The notes beneath the pieces were generated by a model. It saw only the letters and a program-made list of their open reading frames with translations. It made no database searches and was not told the origin of the DNA. Position numbers and translations under genes: made by a program. Below are positions 18,794-27,869 of a stretch of DNA of 64,000 nucleotides, in pieces. Origin of the DNA: an uncultured Clostridia bacterium. GTDB lineage: Bacteria > Bacillota > Clostridia > Monoglobales > Monoglobaceae. How positions within the stretch are numbered: position 1 is the first letter of the stretch; each line of letters opens with the position of its first letter. The DNA lies in contig CAJTWN010000008.1 in NCBI GenBank assembly GCA_910580105.1, positions 1 to 64,000 of the forward strand. Direction: 5' to 3'.

Positions 18794-18822
18794 AGTATAA
18801 ATGAATTCGCAGTTCATGTCAA
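18794..18822 (-). promoter_or_regulatory. Promoter of the proS–cdaA–cdaR operon
   Basis: On the minus strand TTGACA (18822–18817), a 17-bp spacer and TATACT (18799–18794) are followed by a leader of about 65 nt. Confidence 0.8.
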
Positions 18823-18864
18823 GGTTTCCCGAATTTTTTATCGTCAAATTTTCAAAGGCAGGCC

Positions 18865-18893
18865 TTGCAATTTACATATCAATATGCTATAGT
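18865..18893 (+). promoter_or_regulatory. Possible promoter of the membrane protein gene
   Basis: TTGCAA (18865–18870) and TATAGT (18888–18893) are 17 bp apart on the plus strand. If real, it conflicts with a start codon at 18865. Confidence 0.4.
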
Positions 18894-19416
18894 AAACTAC
18901 AGAAAATTCATCAACAGAAAGTGGGTAATTGCATTGTTTTTGCATTCATTCGGAACCTTCGGATATTTTGTTTATACCTCTTACATTATTGTCATCTACC
19001 TGGCCAACTCACTCAGTCTGTACTCCATCGCCGTTGGGAATAATGTTCCAAATCCCTGGCTGGCCTTTATTCCTTTCGTTCAGTTTTATGTTATTGGCGT
19101 CATAACCGAGGAATACTATATTTATAAATTCAGGATTCCAAAGCTTTCCGTATTGATGAGCGTTATCATGTTGGCACAAGCCATGGCAGGGTATCTTCCG
19201 GGATTTCTTTTCTTTCCGATACCCATTCTTTTAAATATTCTTGTCGCTTTGATTCTGCACAAATTTTTCTATTTATTCGAGCCGCGGCGTGCAGTATTAT
19301 ATGCCTTTTTGTGCATTCTCGGAAATGTACCGATGACCATTATCTTATTCCTGATGCGGAACAAACAGATGATTATGTCGGCCGGTGCCTATCGTTACCC
19401 TTTTCAAATGCGATGA
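18865..19416 (+). CDS. Polytopic membrane protein of unknown function
   Basis: The frame encodes a hydrophobic protein with about four or five membrane segments (VIALFLHSFGTFGYFVYTSY, PWLAFIPFVQFYVIGVI, LSVLMSVIMLAQAMAGYL, LFFPIPILLNILVALIL, AVLYAFLCILGNVPMTII). I do not recognise the family. The start is uncertain. The TTG at 18865 has no good ribosome site and coincides with a promoter-like TTGCAA-17-TATAGT (18865–18893), which would put transcription start near 18900. A later TTG at 18934 is then more likely. The gene is followed by a strong terminator and then dpaA. Confidence 0.65.
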   Translation: MQFTYQYAIVNYRKFINRKWVIALFLHSFGTFGYFVYTSYIIVIYLANSLSLYSIAVGNNVPNPWLAFIPFVQFYVIGVITEEYYIYKFRIPKLSVLMSVIMLAQAMAGYLPGFLFFPIPILLNILVALILHKFFYLFEPRRAVLYAFLCILGNVPMTIILFLMRNKQMIMSAGAYRYPFQMR

Positions 19417-19447
19417 ACCAAAATTTTTTATACGATAAGTTTATAGC

Positions 19448-19479
19448 GCCTTTCACATGTGAAAGGCGTTATTTTTTTG
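19448..19479 (+). terminator. Perfect-palindrome terminator
   Basis: A perfect 22-bp palindrome (19448–19469, arms CGCCTTTCACA/TGTGAAAGGCG) is followed by TTATTTTTTT. It ends the membrane protein transcript before dpaA. Confidence 0.85.
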
Positions 19480-19489
19480 AATACATCGC

Positions 19490-19515
19490 ACACCTTTCCT
19501 TCAATCTCATATCAT
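19490..19515 (+). promoter_or_regulatory. Possible SigK-type promoter of dpaAB
   Basis: CATATCAT (19508–19515) fits the CATAnnnT -10 pattern of mother-cell SigK, with a CACA/ACC-type -35 candidate about 14 bp upstream. Dipicolinate synthase genes are mother-cell sporulation genes in known spore formers, so the match is plausible but weak. Confidence 0.3.
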
Positions 19516-19535
19516 GTTATTACAGAGGTGTTTTT

Positions 19536-20414
19536 ATGAACAAGATCATTCATTTTTCATTTATAGGCGGAGACCTCCGCCAAAAAAGCGTCATGTGCAG
19601 CCTGGCAAACGACGGACATAAAGTGTGTTCTTTTGGCTTCTCCAAACAACTGCTCTCAGATGCGCCTTTTATTATTTGTTCACCAAATTTGGAGGAATGC
19701 GTAAAACACGCCGATGTAGTTATCCTCCCACTGCCTTATGGCAAAGAGGATTATCTCAATGCGCCTTTCAGTGATGATAAAATACACACCAGCGATTTGC
19801 TTCGCTGTATGGATGACAAACAACTTCTTTTTGCCGGAAAAGTCGATGAACGTCTAAAAACCTTGGCGGCTCTCTATAATTTACATCCCATCGACTATAT
19901 GGAGCGGGAAGAACTTGCCGTATGCAATGCCATTCCTACAGCCGAAGGCGCATTAGAAATTGCAATGTCAGAAACGCCTTATACCTTGCACGGCGCAAAC
20001 TGTCTGGTTATCGGATATGGCAGAATCGGCAAAATTCTTTCAAAAGATCTTCAAGCGCTGGGTGCTTATACTTATATAGCGGCCCGCAAACATGCGGATC
20101 TTGCATGGATCAAAGCAAATGCAATGATTCCGGTTCCTCTTCCTGTATTGGAGCATTTTATCGATATTTTTGATATTATCTTTAATACTGCTCCGGCCCC
20201 GCTTTTGGATTATAAACGCTTGTCTTTACTCCAAAAGGATTGTCTGGTCATTGACCTGGCCTCTCCGCCTGGCGGTGTAGATTTCGAGGCGGCAGGGCAG
20301 CTTGGCAGAAAGGTCATCAAAGCGCTTTCATTGCCCGGCAAAGTTGCCCCCAATACAGCAGGTGAAATCATCAAAGACACCATTGTAAATATCTTGGAAG
20401 AACTGGGGGTGTGA
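19536..20414 (+). CDS. dpaA: Dipicolinate synthase subunit A
   Basis: With DpaB it oxidises dihydrodipicolinate to dipicolinic acid, the calcium-chelating spore-core solute, in the mother cell. The 292-aa protein has an N-terminal DpaA domain (FIGGDLRQKSVM) and a Rossmann NAD(P) motif VIGYGRIGKIL at about residues 155–165, as in SpoVFA. The start at 19536 follows AGAGGTGTTTTT; the longer upstream open frame is the tail of the previous gene region. dpaB follows immediately. This is direct evidence that the organism can sporulate. Confidence 0.93.
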   Translation: MNKIIHFSFIGGDLRQKSVMCSLANDGHKVCSFGFSKQLLSDAPFIICSPNLEECVKHADVVILPLPYGKEDYLNAPFSDDKIHTSDLLRCMDDKQLLFAGKVDERLKTLAALYNLHPIDYMEREELAVCNAIPTAEGALEIAMSETPYTLHGANCLVIGYGRIGKILSKDLQALGAYTYIAARKHADLAWIKANAMIPVPLPVLEHFIDIFDIIFNTAPAPLLDYKRLSLLQKDCLVIDLASPPGGVDFEAAGQLGRKVIKALSLPGKVAPNTAGEIIKDTIVNILEELGV

Positions 20415-20416
20415 GC

Positions 20417-20992
20417 ATGTACAACGGTCTCACCGTAGGGTTTGCCATGACGGGTTCATTTTGCACGTTTAAAAAGGTTATTCCTGAAATTGATAACCTA
20501 TCCAAAAAAGGTGCAAATGTTCTGCCAATTATGTCAAATACTGCAGCAACGACCGATACCCGTTTCGGCAAAGCAGAAGACTTTGTCAATACTTTGGAAA
20601 AAATCACGGGAAACCCGGTCATCACCACAATAGCAGAAGCAGAACCAATTGGTCCCAAAAAATTACTGGATATTTTAATTGTTGCGCCCTGTACTGGCAA
20701 TTCCCTGGCAAAACTGGCCAATGGTATTGCAGATACAGCTGTTACTCTTGCGGTAAAATCACACTTACGAAACAAACGGCCCGTTGTCCTTGGCATTTCA
20801 TCCAACGACAGTCTGGGTGCAAATGCAAAGAATATCGGTCTGCTTTTAAGCCGTAAAAATATATATATGATACCTTTTGGACAGGATGACTGCATTGAAA
20901 AAGAAAATTCAATTGTTGCGCATTTTGATCAAACCGAAGATACAATGTGTATGGCTCTTGAAGGAAATCAAATACAGCCAATGCTTATTTAA
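20417..20992 (+). CDS. dpaB: Dipicolinate synthase subunit B (flavoprotein)
   Basis: DpaB is the flavoprotein partner of DpaA and belongs to the Dfp/UbiX-like flavoprotein fold. Visible family features are the N-terminal GFAMTGSFCTF, IVAPCTGNSLAKLANGIAD in the middle and VLGISSNDSLGANAKNIG toward the C-terminus. The ATG at 20417 sits just behind the dpaA stop with GGGGGTG as ribosome site; a GTG two codons earlier overlaps the dpaA stop. About 191 aa is normal. Confidence 0.93.
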   Translation: MYNGLTVGFAMTGSFCTFKKVIPEIDNLSKKGANVLPIMSNTAATTDTRFGKAEDFVNTLEKITGNPVITTIAEAEPIGPKKLLDILIVAPCTGNSLAKLANGIADTAVTLAVKSHLRNKRPVVLGISSNDSLGANAKNIGLLLSRKNIYMIPFGQDDCIEKENSIVAHFDQTEDTMCMALEGNQIQPMLI

Positions 20993-21013
20993 TATCTAAA
21001 AATACCATGCAAT

Positions 21014-21048
21014 AAAAAATGCAGGCCAATCATTGACCTGCATTTTTT
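21014..21048. terminator. Terminator between dpaB and the AGCS gene
   Basis: A stem of about 16 bp with one mismatch (AAAAATGCAGG… pairing with …CCTGCATTTTT) has A/T runs on both sides, serving the converging transcripts. Confidence 0.8.
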
Positions 21049-21074
21049 GCTGTTCTCCTTATCATTTATTTAAT

Positions 21075-22517
21075 CTAATTTTCCCACTTCCAGGCATGTT
21101 CATCATCCCAAATATCCGGATCTCCAACACCAGCCTCTGCTGCCCGAAAAACAGGATTCTTCCCAGCTTTTCTCTGCCGCTGGTAATCTTTAAGTGCAGC
21201 TATCGCCTTTCCGCCAAGCAACAAAATGACAACCAGATTTACCATGGCCATAAATCCCATCAGCACATCAGCAAGACTCCATACCGTGCTGAAATCCATA
21301 ATCGCCCCGATAAATATTGCTGCAATACAGGTGCAGCGAAAAATAAACAAACTTACTTTTGTGTCACGAATGAACCGGAAGTTGGATTCTGTATAATAAT
21401 AATTTCCAACCAGCGAACTGAAAGCAAATAAAAAGATTGAAACCATAATGAACAGCGGACCCCAATGGCCAATCTGGCGAAAAACGGCCTCCTGTACATA
21501 AGGCATTCCCTGCAATGAAGGGTCAATTGGAACACCCGAGAGCAAAAGCATAAACGCAGTTGTTGTACAAATTAATATGGTATCAATAAAAACGGACAAC
21601 ATTTGTACAAGTCCCTGCTTTACCGGATGTGAAACCTCGGCAGCTGCCGCTGCATTTGGGGCGGATCCCATACCTGCCTCATTCGAATAAAGTCCCCGTT
21701 TTACCCCCTGCATCACACAGGAGCCGGCAAATCCCCCAAACACAGCTTTTGCATCAAAGGCTTGTGTGAAAATCCGTTCAAGCATAAGTGGGACAGCAGA
21801 AATATTCTTTATTGTCACAAACAATCCCAATAAAATATAAATTCCTGCCATCACTGGCACAATTGCAGAAACAATATGCCCAATTCTCTGCACACCGCCA
21901 AAAATACTTAAACCAGTAAGGAGCGCCAGGCCCCCTCCAACCACATACGGCCACAAGGAATGACTGTAATCTTCAATATAATAAGCAAGCGCAGAACCTG
22001 CATTATAAGACTGCAGTGCATTGAAGCCATAAGCAAAGCAGGCAATCAGCAGACAGGCAAACACGATTCCCCATTTTCGGCTTCCCAGTGCTTTTTGAAT
22101 ATAATAAGCCGGACCACCGACAAATTCTGTTTCACTTTCTTTTTGTTTATACATCTGTGCAAGGGTACTTTCAATAAATGCAGAAGCCGCACCAATCAAT
22201 GCAAGCAGCCACATCCAAAAAATGGCTCCATATCCACCAATCGCAGTGGATGCGGCAATTGCCGTCGCAACACCGGCAATATTTCCGGTTCCTACCCGGC
22301 TGGCGGTCGAAATCATCAGTGCCTGAAAAGAAGAAATATCCTTTCCGTCCTTCTTCTTTTCGCCCAATACCCGTATAGCTTCCGGAAAAAAACGAAACTG
22401 AACAAAACCTGTACGGATAGAAAAATAAAACCCGGCAAATACCAAAACAATAATCAGGATATACGTATACATAAAATCCGAAATATTCCCCAACCAAAGA
22501 TTCATTTGTTCCAACAT
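21075..22517 (-). CDS. Sodium:alanine symporter (AGCS family)
   Basis: This is a 480-aa polytopic carrier importing alanine or glycine with sodium. Family landmarks are the N-terminal FYFSIRTGFVQFRFF, the signature-like region STASRVGTGNIAGVATAIA (about residues 70–88) and GLYSNEAGMGSAPNAAAAA near the middle. About ten hydrophobic segments are visible. GAGGAAGG precedes the ATG. It converges with dpaB. Alanine is a common spore germinant, but nothing here shows it serves that role. Confidence 0.92.
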   Translation of the reverse strand: MLEQMNLWLGNISDFMYTYILIIVLVFAGFYFSIRTGFVQFRFFPEAIRVLGEKKKDGKDISSFQALMISTASRVGTGNIAGVATAIAASTAIGGYGAIFWMWLLALIGAASAFIESTLAQMYKQKESETEFVGGPAYYIQKALGSRKWGIVFACLLIACFAYGFNALQSYNAGSALAYYIEDYSHSLWPYVVGGGLALLTGLSIFGGVQRIGHIVSAIVPVMAGIYILLGLFVTIKNISAVPLMLERIFTQAFDAKAVFGGFAGSCVMQGVKRGLYSNEAGMGSAPNAAAAAEVSHPVKQGLVQMLSVFIDTILICTTTAFMLLLSGVPIDPSLQGMPYVQEAVFRQIGHWGPLFIMVSIFLFAFSSLVGNYYYTESNFRFIRDTKVSLFIFRCTCIAAIFIGAIMDFSTVWSLADVLMGFMAMVNLVVILLLGGKAIAALKDYQRQRKAGKNPVFRAAEAGVGDPDIWDDEHAWKWEN

Positions 22518-22711
22518 TATATTTAACCTTCCTCTTTTGCATTTTCAAACTTTATCCTATATTTTAACTTGATCAGTAATCCAATAAGCTGAATATTTAC
22601 AATAAATACATTACACTTTATATATTATGTACATAATCAATCCCCTTTAATTTATTATTAAAACGAACTTTTATTTATTTTAAAAAATATTCCTTTCGTT
22701 GCCATTATAAA

Positions 22712-22743
22712 AAAGAAACGCAGAAACTCCCCTGCGCCTCTTT
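22712..22743 (-). terminator. Probable terminator of the DUF4886 gene
   Basis: An imperfect stem (22712–22723 with 22732–22743, CGCAG/CTGCG core flanked by AAAGA/TTCTTT) lies 28 nt after the stop, with a T-rich minus-strand tail. Confidence 0.55.
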
Positions 22744-22770
22744 CAAATATTTATTTCAAAGCAGATTACT

Positions 22771-23559
22771 CTACGCTTCCTTCATTGCGTTTACACAAAA
22801 AGGGTCTTCAAGTGCATGATTGACTGCATCTTTCGCAAGCCTGATATATTCTTCCGGTATTGTCCGGGGCTCCGGTACAAATTGAACCGCGTCAATCGGC
22901 ACATTTAACAACTTTTTAACCCATGTCATGCCAGCAATATATCTGCCCAAATCGAGGCTTAAATGAAACCCATCCCTTGTAAGGGTATCACCAATTGGTC
23001 CCCTTCTTGCATTTTGAATAGCAGTTCCGGTGGGTATTACATCTATAATCTCCGAATTGGACACAATTTGACTTTGAACAGTATTTAAAATTGCTTTGTA
23101 CATGGACTTTTGATCATTTTCGTAATTCACAAAATCCGGATGCTCGGAATCCTGCTGATAGGCCCATGTCATATGCCATATAATTTGGGCCTTCGGATTC
23201 GTTCTATTTGCCTTAACAAATTTTATTAAATTTCCAAGATGCGGCGGATACGTTTCCGGCATTCCGGAACATCCGCTTGCCTGCTGCATGGTAATTACAT
23301 CCCATGCTTCATCTTTTATTCCATCTAATATCGTGCAAGACTCTTTCGACTCCCAAACACCATGGGTATTCTTAAAATAAATATATTCCGGCGCTGAAGT
23401 AACTGTATTTTTATCATGTCTTTCAAGACTGCAGCCGCCTATATACAGATTACCTAATGTAAGTTCTTTCACACCGCAATCTTCAGCTATCTCATATATC
23501 CACTGCATTGCATCTACACTAAAACTATTCCCAATCGCCAAAATTTTCAGTTTCATCAT
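22771..23559 (-). CDS. DUF4886 (SGNH-hydrolase-like) protein
   Basis: The 262-aa protein begins KILAIGNSFSVDAMQWIY, the GNSFS variant of the SGNH block I found in DUF4886 proteins. It ends with a DGFHLSLDLGRYIAGMTW block, where Asp and His would complete a hydrolase triad. No signal peptide is seen, so it appears cytoplasmic. The family is linked by fold to esterases and deacetylases, often acting on carbohydrates; the substrate is unknown. ATG-ATG start codons follow AGGGG at very short spacing. It lies beside a secreted carbohydrate-binding-like protein on the same strand. Confidence 0.8.
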   Translation of the reverse strand: MMKLKILAIGNSFSVDAMQWIYEIAEDCGVKELTLGNLYIGGCSLERHDKNTVTSAPEYIYFKNTHGVWESKESCTILDGIKDEAWDVITMQQASGCSGMPETYPPHLGNLIKFVKANRTNPKAQIIWHMTWAYQQDSEHPDFVNYENDQKSMYKAILNTVQSQIVSNSEIIDVIPTGTAIQNARRGPIGDTLTRDGFHLSLDLGRYIAGMTWVKKLLNVPIDAVQFVPEPRTIPEEYIRLAKDAVNHALEDPFCVNAMKEA

Positions 23560-23687
23560 CCCCTAAAAAGTATTTTATGTCATCTAACAATCTATGAAAA
23601 TCGTCATTATTTTATTATCTCTTATAAAATTTTATATTTTACCACATATTTTCTTATCTTTAAATATACTGCTTTAAAAAAATAAAA

Positions 23688-23708
23688 CGGGAGCCATTTT
23701 GGCTCCCG
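23688..23708 (-). terminator. Terminator of the modular secreted protein gene
   Basis: A perfect 9-bp stem CGGGAGCCA/TGGCTCCCG lies 15 nt after the stop, followed on the minus strand by TTTTATTTTTTT. Confidence 0.9.
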
Positions 23709-23723
23709 CTGAATCAAATTTAC

Positions 23724-26042
23724 TTATTTAGTTGCAAAAAGCATTTTAGAAATCGGTTCCATGTTATCAACATCTTCCCAAAGGAATGCTTTCAGCATAT
23801 ATTCTCCCTCAGCAGGAACAGAGATTGCATCTGCCGTAATTGTATTCTCTCCAACACTAAGAGTCTGAGATTTAACTTTTGCAGACTCCAAAGTTTTTGT
23901 TGATTTGTTATACAATGCAACAACCAAAGCAGCTTTATTCATTGAAGAATCTGTATTATTGAGTTTAATCTCAACAACATTGTCACCCGCTGCAACTACT
24001 GTATTACCGGATACTGCTGTACCATTTATTTTCATGGATGAAATTCCAAAACCGCTCTTTGTTGTAAAGCTGAATACATCACTGCTGTCTGTGGAACCAT
24101 TGCCATTGACTGCTGTAACTTTCCAATAATACTTTGTGCCCGGCATCAAATTACCATCTTCTCCAGGTACCCAAGTATATTGTGCGTTCCCTGCATATCC
24201 CTTACCAGGTTTAATATCACTCTTAATAATTGCGTTGCCGCTGCTAAAGTCTTGCTGTGTATCAATCGTCAGAACATAGCTTTCTGCACCATTCGGCCAA
24301 TACGGACGGTCTTCTGACTTGTTCCCTGCTTTTGACATCAAAGTCCAGTCAAAAGTCAGGTTGCTGATGTCCGCATCTGCAGTTCCGTCTGCAGGTCCAA
24401 CCAATCCAAATGACTGCGGAGTCGCACCATATACTTTCAGCCAGTCAACACCGAATCTTTCCTTACCTGTAATGTCTCTTCCGCCATTAATAACGAGGGT
24501 ATATTTACCAGCTGCCGGTACAGTAATTGTACCGATACATTCGCGGAATGCACCATTTGCACCATTGAACGGATAGAATACTGCATTTGCTCCCTCAGTA
24601 TCAGATTTTTCATGAATGGTAACACCGATACCATTTGCCCATGCACCCATAACTCTGGCATTATATACATACGTACCTGCTGCTGGTAAATTAATTTCCA
24701 TTTCTGTTGAACCAGTATGTACACGCGCAAAGCCTATTTCCGGATTATTTTCACCGGAACCCGTGGGCGGCTGATATTGCAATTCTGAAATATTGTTGAC
24801 AGCAAACGCTCCCCACAACTGCATATTCGCCTGTGCAGCCGGAGCATTCGCCTGTACAGCTGTGTACATCGCTTCATTTTCCGCCTCGTCCATTGCAACA
24901 ACTGCATAATAATACGTTGTTTCAGGTACCCGCGTAACGTCAACATAAGAAGTAATCGCTGCTGTTCCGCCTTCATTCAAAAGCGTTCCCTCTTTTGCAT
25001 TCTCAATTGCGCTAATGGGATTTTCTGAACGGTAAATATAATATTTAATTGCGTCAGCAGAAGAAGAATTATCTGTTGCAGCAGCCCATTTAAGTGTTGC
25101 TGTATGTGATGTAACATCGCTTGTGGATACTGTTCCGCCTCCACCCGGTGTCGGCGCCACAGTATCCTGCGTAGCTACGGTCGTAAAGCTGCGAACTTCA
25201 CTTTCGGTAGAACCATTATTATTGATTGCAACAACTTTCCAATAATACGTTTTACCCAAAGCAATCTGTCCATCGCTTGTTTTCCACTGATATTGTGCTC
25301 TCTTACGCCACTGGCCAGGATCTCCGGGTTTTGTAATTCCCAATTCTTCTGCCGTAATAACCTTTTCATAAGCGCCGCTGAAATTGCTGTTGTCAGAAAC
25401 CATCAATTTGAACTGCGTAGCGCCATTCGGAATTGCATAATAATTTTTATCTTCACTATTCTGTGTCCAGTCAAATACCAAACTGTTTGGAACAACCCCT
25501 GTTGCATCTGCTGCAGGGCCTGCCAAAGCAAGCGGTACCGGAGCCACACCTTTAATATTAACTCTTACAACCGCTACACTGCCCTGAATTTTAACCATAT
25601 GTAATCCTGCACTTGGAACATTAAGAGTACCTGTCATTGGTGTTTCTGATGGTTTTGTCTCGCTGCCCGCGGGCGGATTTACAGGATAGGTATGGTTATT
25701 TTTATTCGTATCTTCATCCAACCATACTGAAAGGCTTTTTTTATCCGCATTCCACTGGTTATGTCCAATAATTTCATAACTATAGGAACCTGCTTGCGGG
25801 AAATTAATGCTCATTTCCAAAGGTTTGCCAGGATACATCGCCTTTCCCTGTGCTGCTGTACCGCCAAAATAACAATCAAACGTACTGCCTTTACCCGTTA
25901 TGCCGGCCTCCATATAAAGCGGCCACATATACACATTGTCTTCACCCTCTGCCGATACTCCGATTGGCCCGATCACACCAAGTATACCAATGGCCATGAC
26001 CAATGCCAAAAACAAACTTACAACCTTTCCAAATTTCTTCAT
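23724..26042 (-). CDS. Large secreted modular protein with FnIII-like repeats
   Basis: A signal peptide (MKKFGKVVSLFLALVMAIG…VSAEG, about 32 residues) leads a 772-aa exported protein built from a repeated pair of modules. A jelly-roll/CBM-like module with 'INFPQAGSYSYE' and 'LNVPSAGLHMVKI' strands lies at about 35–165. It is followed by a 'GPA…DWT…YYWKVVAINNNGSTES' module (170–285). An FnIII-like domain comes at 290–395, then a second CBM-like (400–540) and second 'DWT…YYWKVTAVNGNGSTDS' module (545–665), and a C-terminal strand-rich domain. There is no catalytic motif, sortase signal or SLH domain that I recognise. Start chosen at 26042 behind AGGAGGTGCATTTTAGTA. Confidence 0.8.
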   Translation of the reverse strand: MKKFGKVVSLFLALVMAIGILGVIGPIGVSAEGEDNVYMWPLYMEAGITGKGSTFDCYFGGTAAQGKAMYPGKPLEMSINFPQAGSYSYEIIGHNQWNADKKSLSVWLDEDTNKNNHTYPVNPPAGSETKPSETPMTGTLNVPSAGLHMVKIQGSVAVVRVNIKGVAPVPLALAGPAADATGVVPNSLVFDWTQNSEDKNYYAIPNGATQFKLMVSDNSNFSGAYEKVITAEELGITKPGDPGQWRKRAQYQWKTSDGQIALGKTYYWKVVAINNNGSTESEVRSFTTVATQDTVAPTPGGGGTVSTSDVTSHTATLKWAAATDNSSSADAIKYYIYRSENPISAIENAKEGTLLNEGGTAAITSYVDVTRVPETTYYYAVVAMDEAENEAMYTAVQANAPAAQANMQLWGAFAVNNISELQYQPPTGSGENNPEIGFARVHTGSTEMEINLPAAGTYVYNARVMGAWANGIGVTIHEKSDTEGANAVFYPFNGANGAFRECIGTITVPAAGKYTLVINGGRDITGKERFGVDWLKVYGATPQSFGLVGPADGTADADISNLTFDWTLMSKAGNKSEDRPYWPNGAESYVLTIDTQQDFSSGNAIIKSDIKPGKGYAGNAQYTWVPGEDGNLMPGTKYYWKVTAVNGNGSTDSSDVFSFTTKSGFGISSMKINGTAVSGNTVVAAGDNVVEIKLNNTDSSMNKAALVVALYNKSTKTLESAKVKSQTLSVGENTITADAISVPAEGEYMLKAFLWEDVDNMEPISKMLFATK

Positions 26043-26088
26043 TACTAAAATGCACCTCCTAAAATGAAATCTTATATTATTTACAAAG

Positions 26089-26117
26089 ATTGTACCATAA
26101 CACTTCATTTTTTTCAA
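26089..26117 (-). promoter_or_regulatory. Promoter of the modular secreted protein gene
   Basis: On the minus strand TTGAAA (26117–26112), a 17-bp spacer and TACAAT (26094–26089) lie about 45 nt upstream of the start. Confidence 0.65.
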
Positions 26118-26351
26118 CAGAATTATCAAAAACAAAAAGAAAACCCCACCAATTTTTTTTCCAGAAAGAAAACCGCGGTAATATACATACCGCATTTATT
26201 TAAATCCATATATTGTAACTGCTAAATATTAATTGAATGAAGGAAATATTTGGAAATTTTCACCACAATACATTGAATTTTTTAAAATACTGCATCCAAG
26301 CAAAAAACGTATCCAAAACTATTTGGCTGTATTACCGGAACTTTTGTAATA

Positions 26352-26384
26352 AAAATCGGAACGGAGCAAAGCCGTTCCGATTTT
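26352..26384. terminator. Terminator at the end of the beta-glucoside operon
   Basis: A perfect 13-bp stem (26352–26364 with 26372–26384, AAAATCGGAACGG and its complement) with a 7-nt loop lies about 70 nt beyond the glucosidase stop. T-rich sequence occurs on both strands. Confidence 0.85.
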
Positions 26385-26454
26385 ACATAATTTTTTGTTA
26401 TCCCAAGTTTCTGCTGTTTACCACACCCGAACAAACCAATTTCCTGACTGCCTT

Positions 26455-27867
26455 TTATCGCTTCAGCGCACCACCATTTGTCTTTATTATGTTTTTATAC
26501 CATTCAAAGGATTTCTTTTTATATCGTTTAAATGTTCCCTTTCCATCATTGTCACGATCTACATAAATATAACCATAGCGTTTCTTCATTTCCGCCGTAG
26601 AAGCACTTACAATATCTATACAGCCCCATGACGTATAACCCAGCACAGGGATTCCATCATCAATCGCCTTTTCTACCTCAACAAGATGGTCATTTAGATA
26701 AGCAATCCGATAGTCATCATTTACCGTTTTTTCTCCATCCGGTCCATCAATTAAAACATCTTCCGCCCCAAGGCCATTCTCCACGATAAACAGAGGCAAA
26801 GAATATAAATCGTAAAGCTTTGTCAATGTATACCGCAATCCTTTTGGATCAATCTGCCATCCCCAATCGCTTGCTTTAAGATAAGGATTAATAAATCCTT
26901 TGCTTAAATTTCCGCCCGTCATATTTGCTTTCTCATCTGCACTTTCACAGATGCTGGAATAATAGCTGAAAGAAATAAAATCGACTGTGTTTTTCAAAAT
27001 TTCTTTATCTTTATCCGTCATATCAACTTTGATATTGTTTTTCTCAAAATAACGCAGCAAATAGTTTGGATATTCTCCCCTTGCATGAATATGCGCAAAC
27101 TGATAAGTTTCCCTGTCGCGCAGCATCGTTTTTATCACGTCGTCCGGAGAGGGGGTCAACGGATATATCGTTATCCCTAAAATCATACACCCTACCATGG
27201 CGCCGGGGATTATCTCATGACAAAGTTTGGTCACAGCAGCGCTGGCTACCAGCTGATAATGCATTGCTGTATAGAGCTGCGACTGAGAGAGTTGTTCCTT
27301 CTCAGTTAAAATTGCTCCGCACATAAATGGCGCTTTTAATATGGCATTTATTTCATTGAACGTCAGCCAATACTTGACCTTATCCTTATATCGCTTAAAT
27401 ACAGTCTCTGCAAACCGTTCAAACAATGAAATTGTGTTTCGATTCAGCCATCCGTTGTATTTTTTTGCCAGCGCTAAAGGCGGCTCGTAGTGAGACAACG
27501 TAACAAGCGGCTGTATTCCATATTTTAAGCATTCATCAAACAAATCATCATAAAACGCAAGCCCTTTCTCATTGGGAATCTCGTCATCACCATTAGGAAA
27601 AATTCTGCTCCATGCAATGGATGTCCGAAAAACCTTAAAACCCATTTCAGCAAACAATTTAATATCTTCTTTATATCGGTGATAAAAGTCAATACCTTCC
27701 AGCTTTAAGTTATTCTCTGTGGGATTTTCGGTTCTTTCTCCCCGAATGCCCTCCGGCATAACATCCTGCACAGAAAGCCCTTTACCATCCGTGTTATAAG
27801 CGCCTTCACATTGGTTCGCAGCAACTGCACCACCCCATAAAAAATCCTTCGGAAATTTACTTTCCAT
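26455..27867 (-). CDS. 6-phospho-beta-glucosidase (GH1)
   Basis: It cleaves PTS-imported phosphorylated beta-glucosides such as cellobiose, arbutin or salicin in the cytoplasm. The 470-aa sequence starts FPKDFLWGGAVAANQCEG, has the acid/base glutamate in WLTFNEIN (about residue 170) and the nucleophile glutamate in LFIVENGLGAED (about residue 360). The 6-phospho type is inferred from the coupled PTS permease rather than from a decisive residue. AGGGAGAAGAAATAACA precedes the ATG, 2 bp after the PTS gene stop. Confidence 0.93.
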   Translation of the reverse strand: MESKFPKDFLWGGAVAANQCEGAYNTDGKGLSVQDVMPEGIRGERTENPTENNLKLEGIDFYHRYKEDIKLFAEMGFKVFRTSIAWSRIFPNGDDEIPNEKGLAFYDDLFDECLKYGIQPLVTLSHYEPPLALAKKYNGWLNRNTISLFERFAETVFKRYKDKVKYWLTFNEINAILKAPFMCGAILTEKEQLSQSQLYTAMHYQLVASAAVTKLCHEIIPGAMVGCMILGITIYPLTPSPDDVIKTMLRDRETYQFAHIHARGEYPNYLLRYFEKNNIKVDMTDKDKEILKNTVDFISFSYYSSICESADEKANMTGGNLSKGFINPYLKASDWGWQIDPKGLRYTLTKLYDLYSLPLFIVENGLGAEDVLIDGPDGEKTVNDDYRIAYLNDHLVEVEKAIDDGIPVLGYTSWGCIDIVSASTAEMKKRYGYIYVDRDNDGKGTFKRYKKKSFEWYKNIIKTNGGALKR

Positions 27868-27869
27868 TG

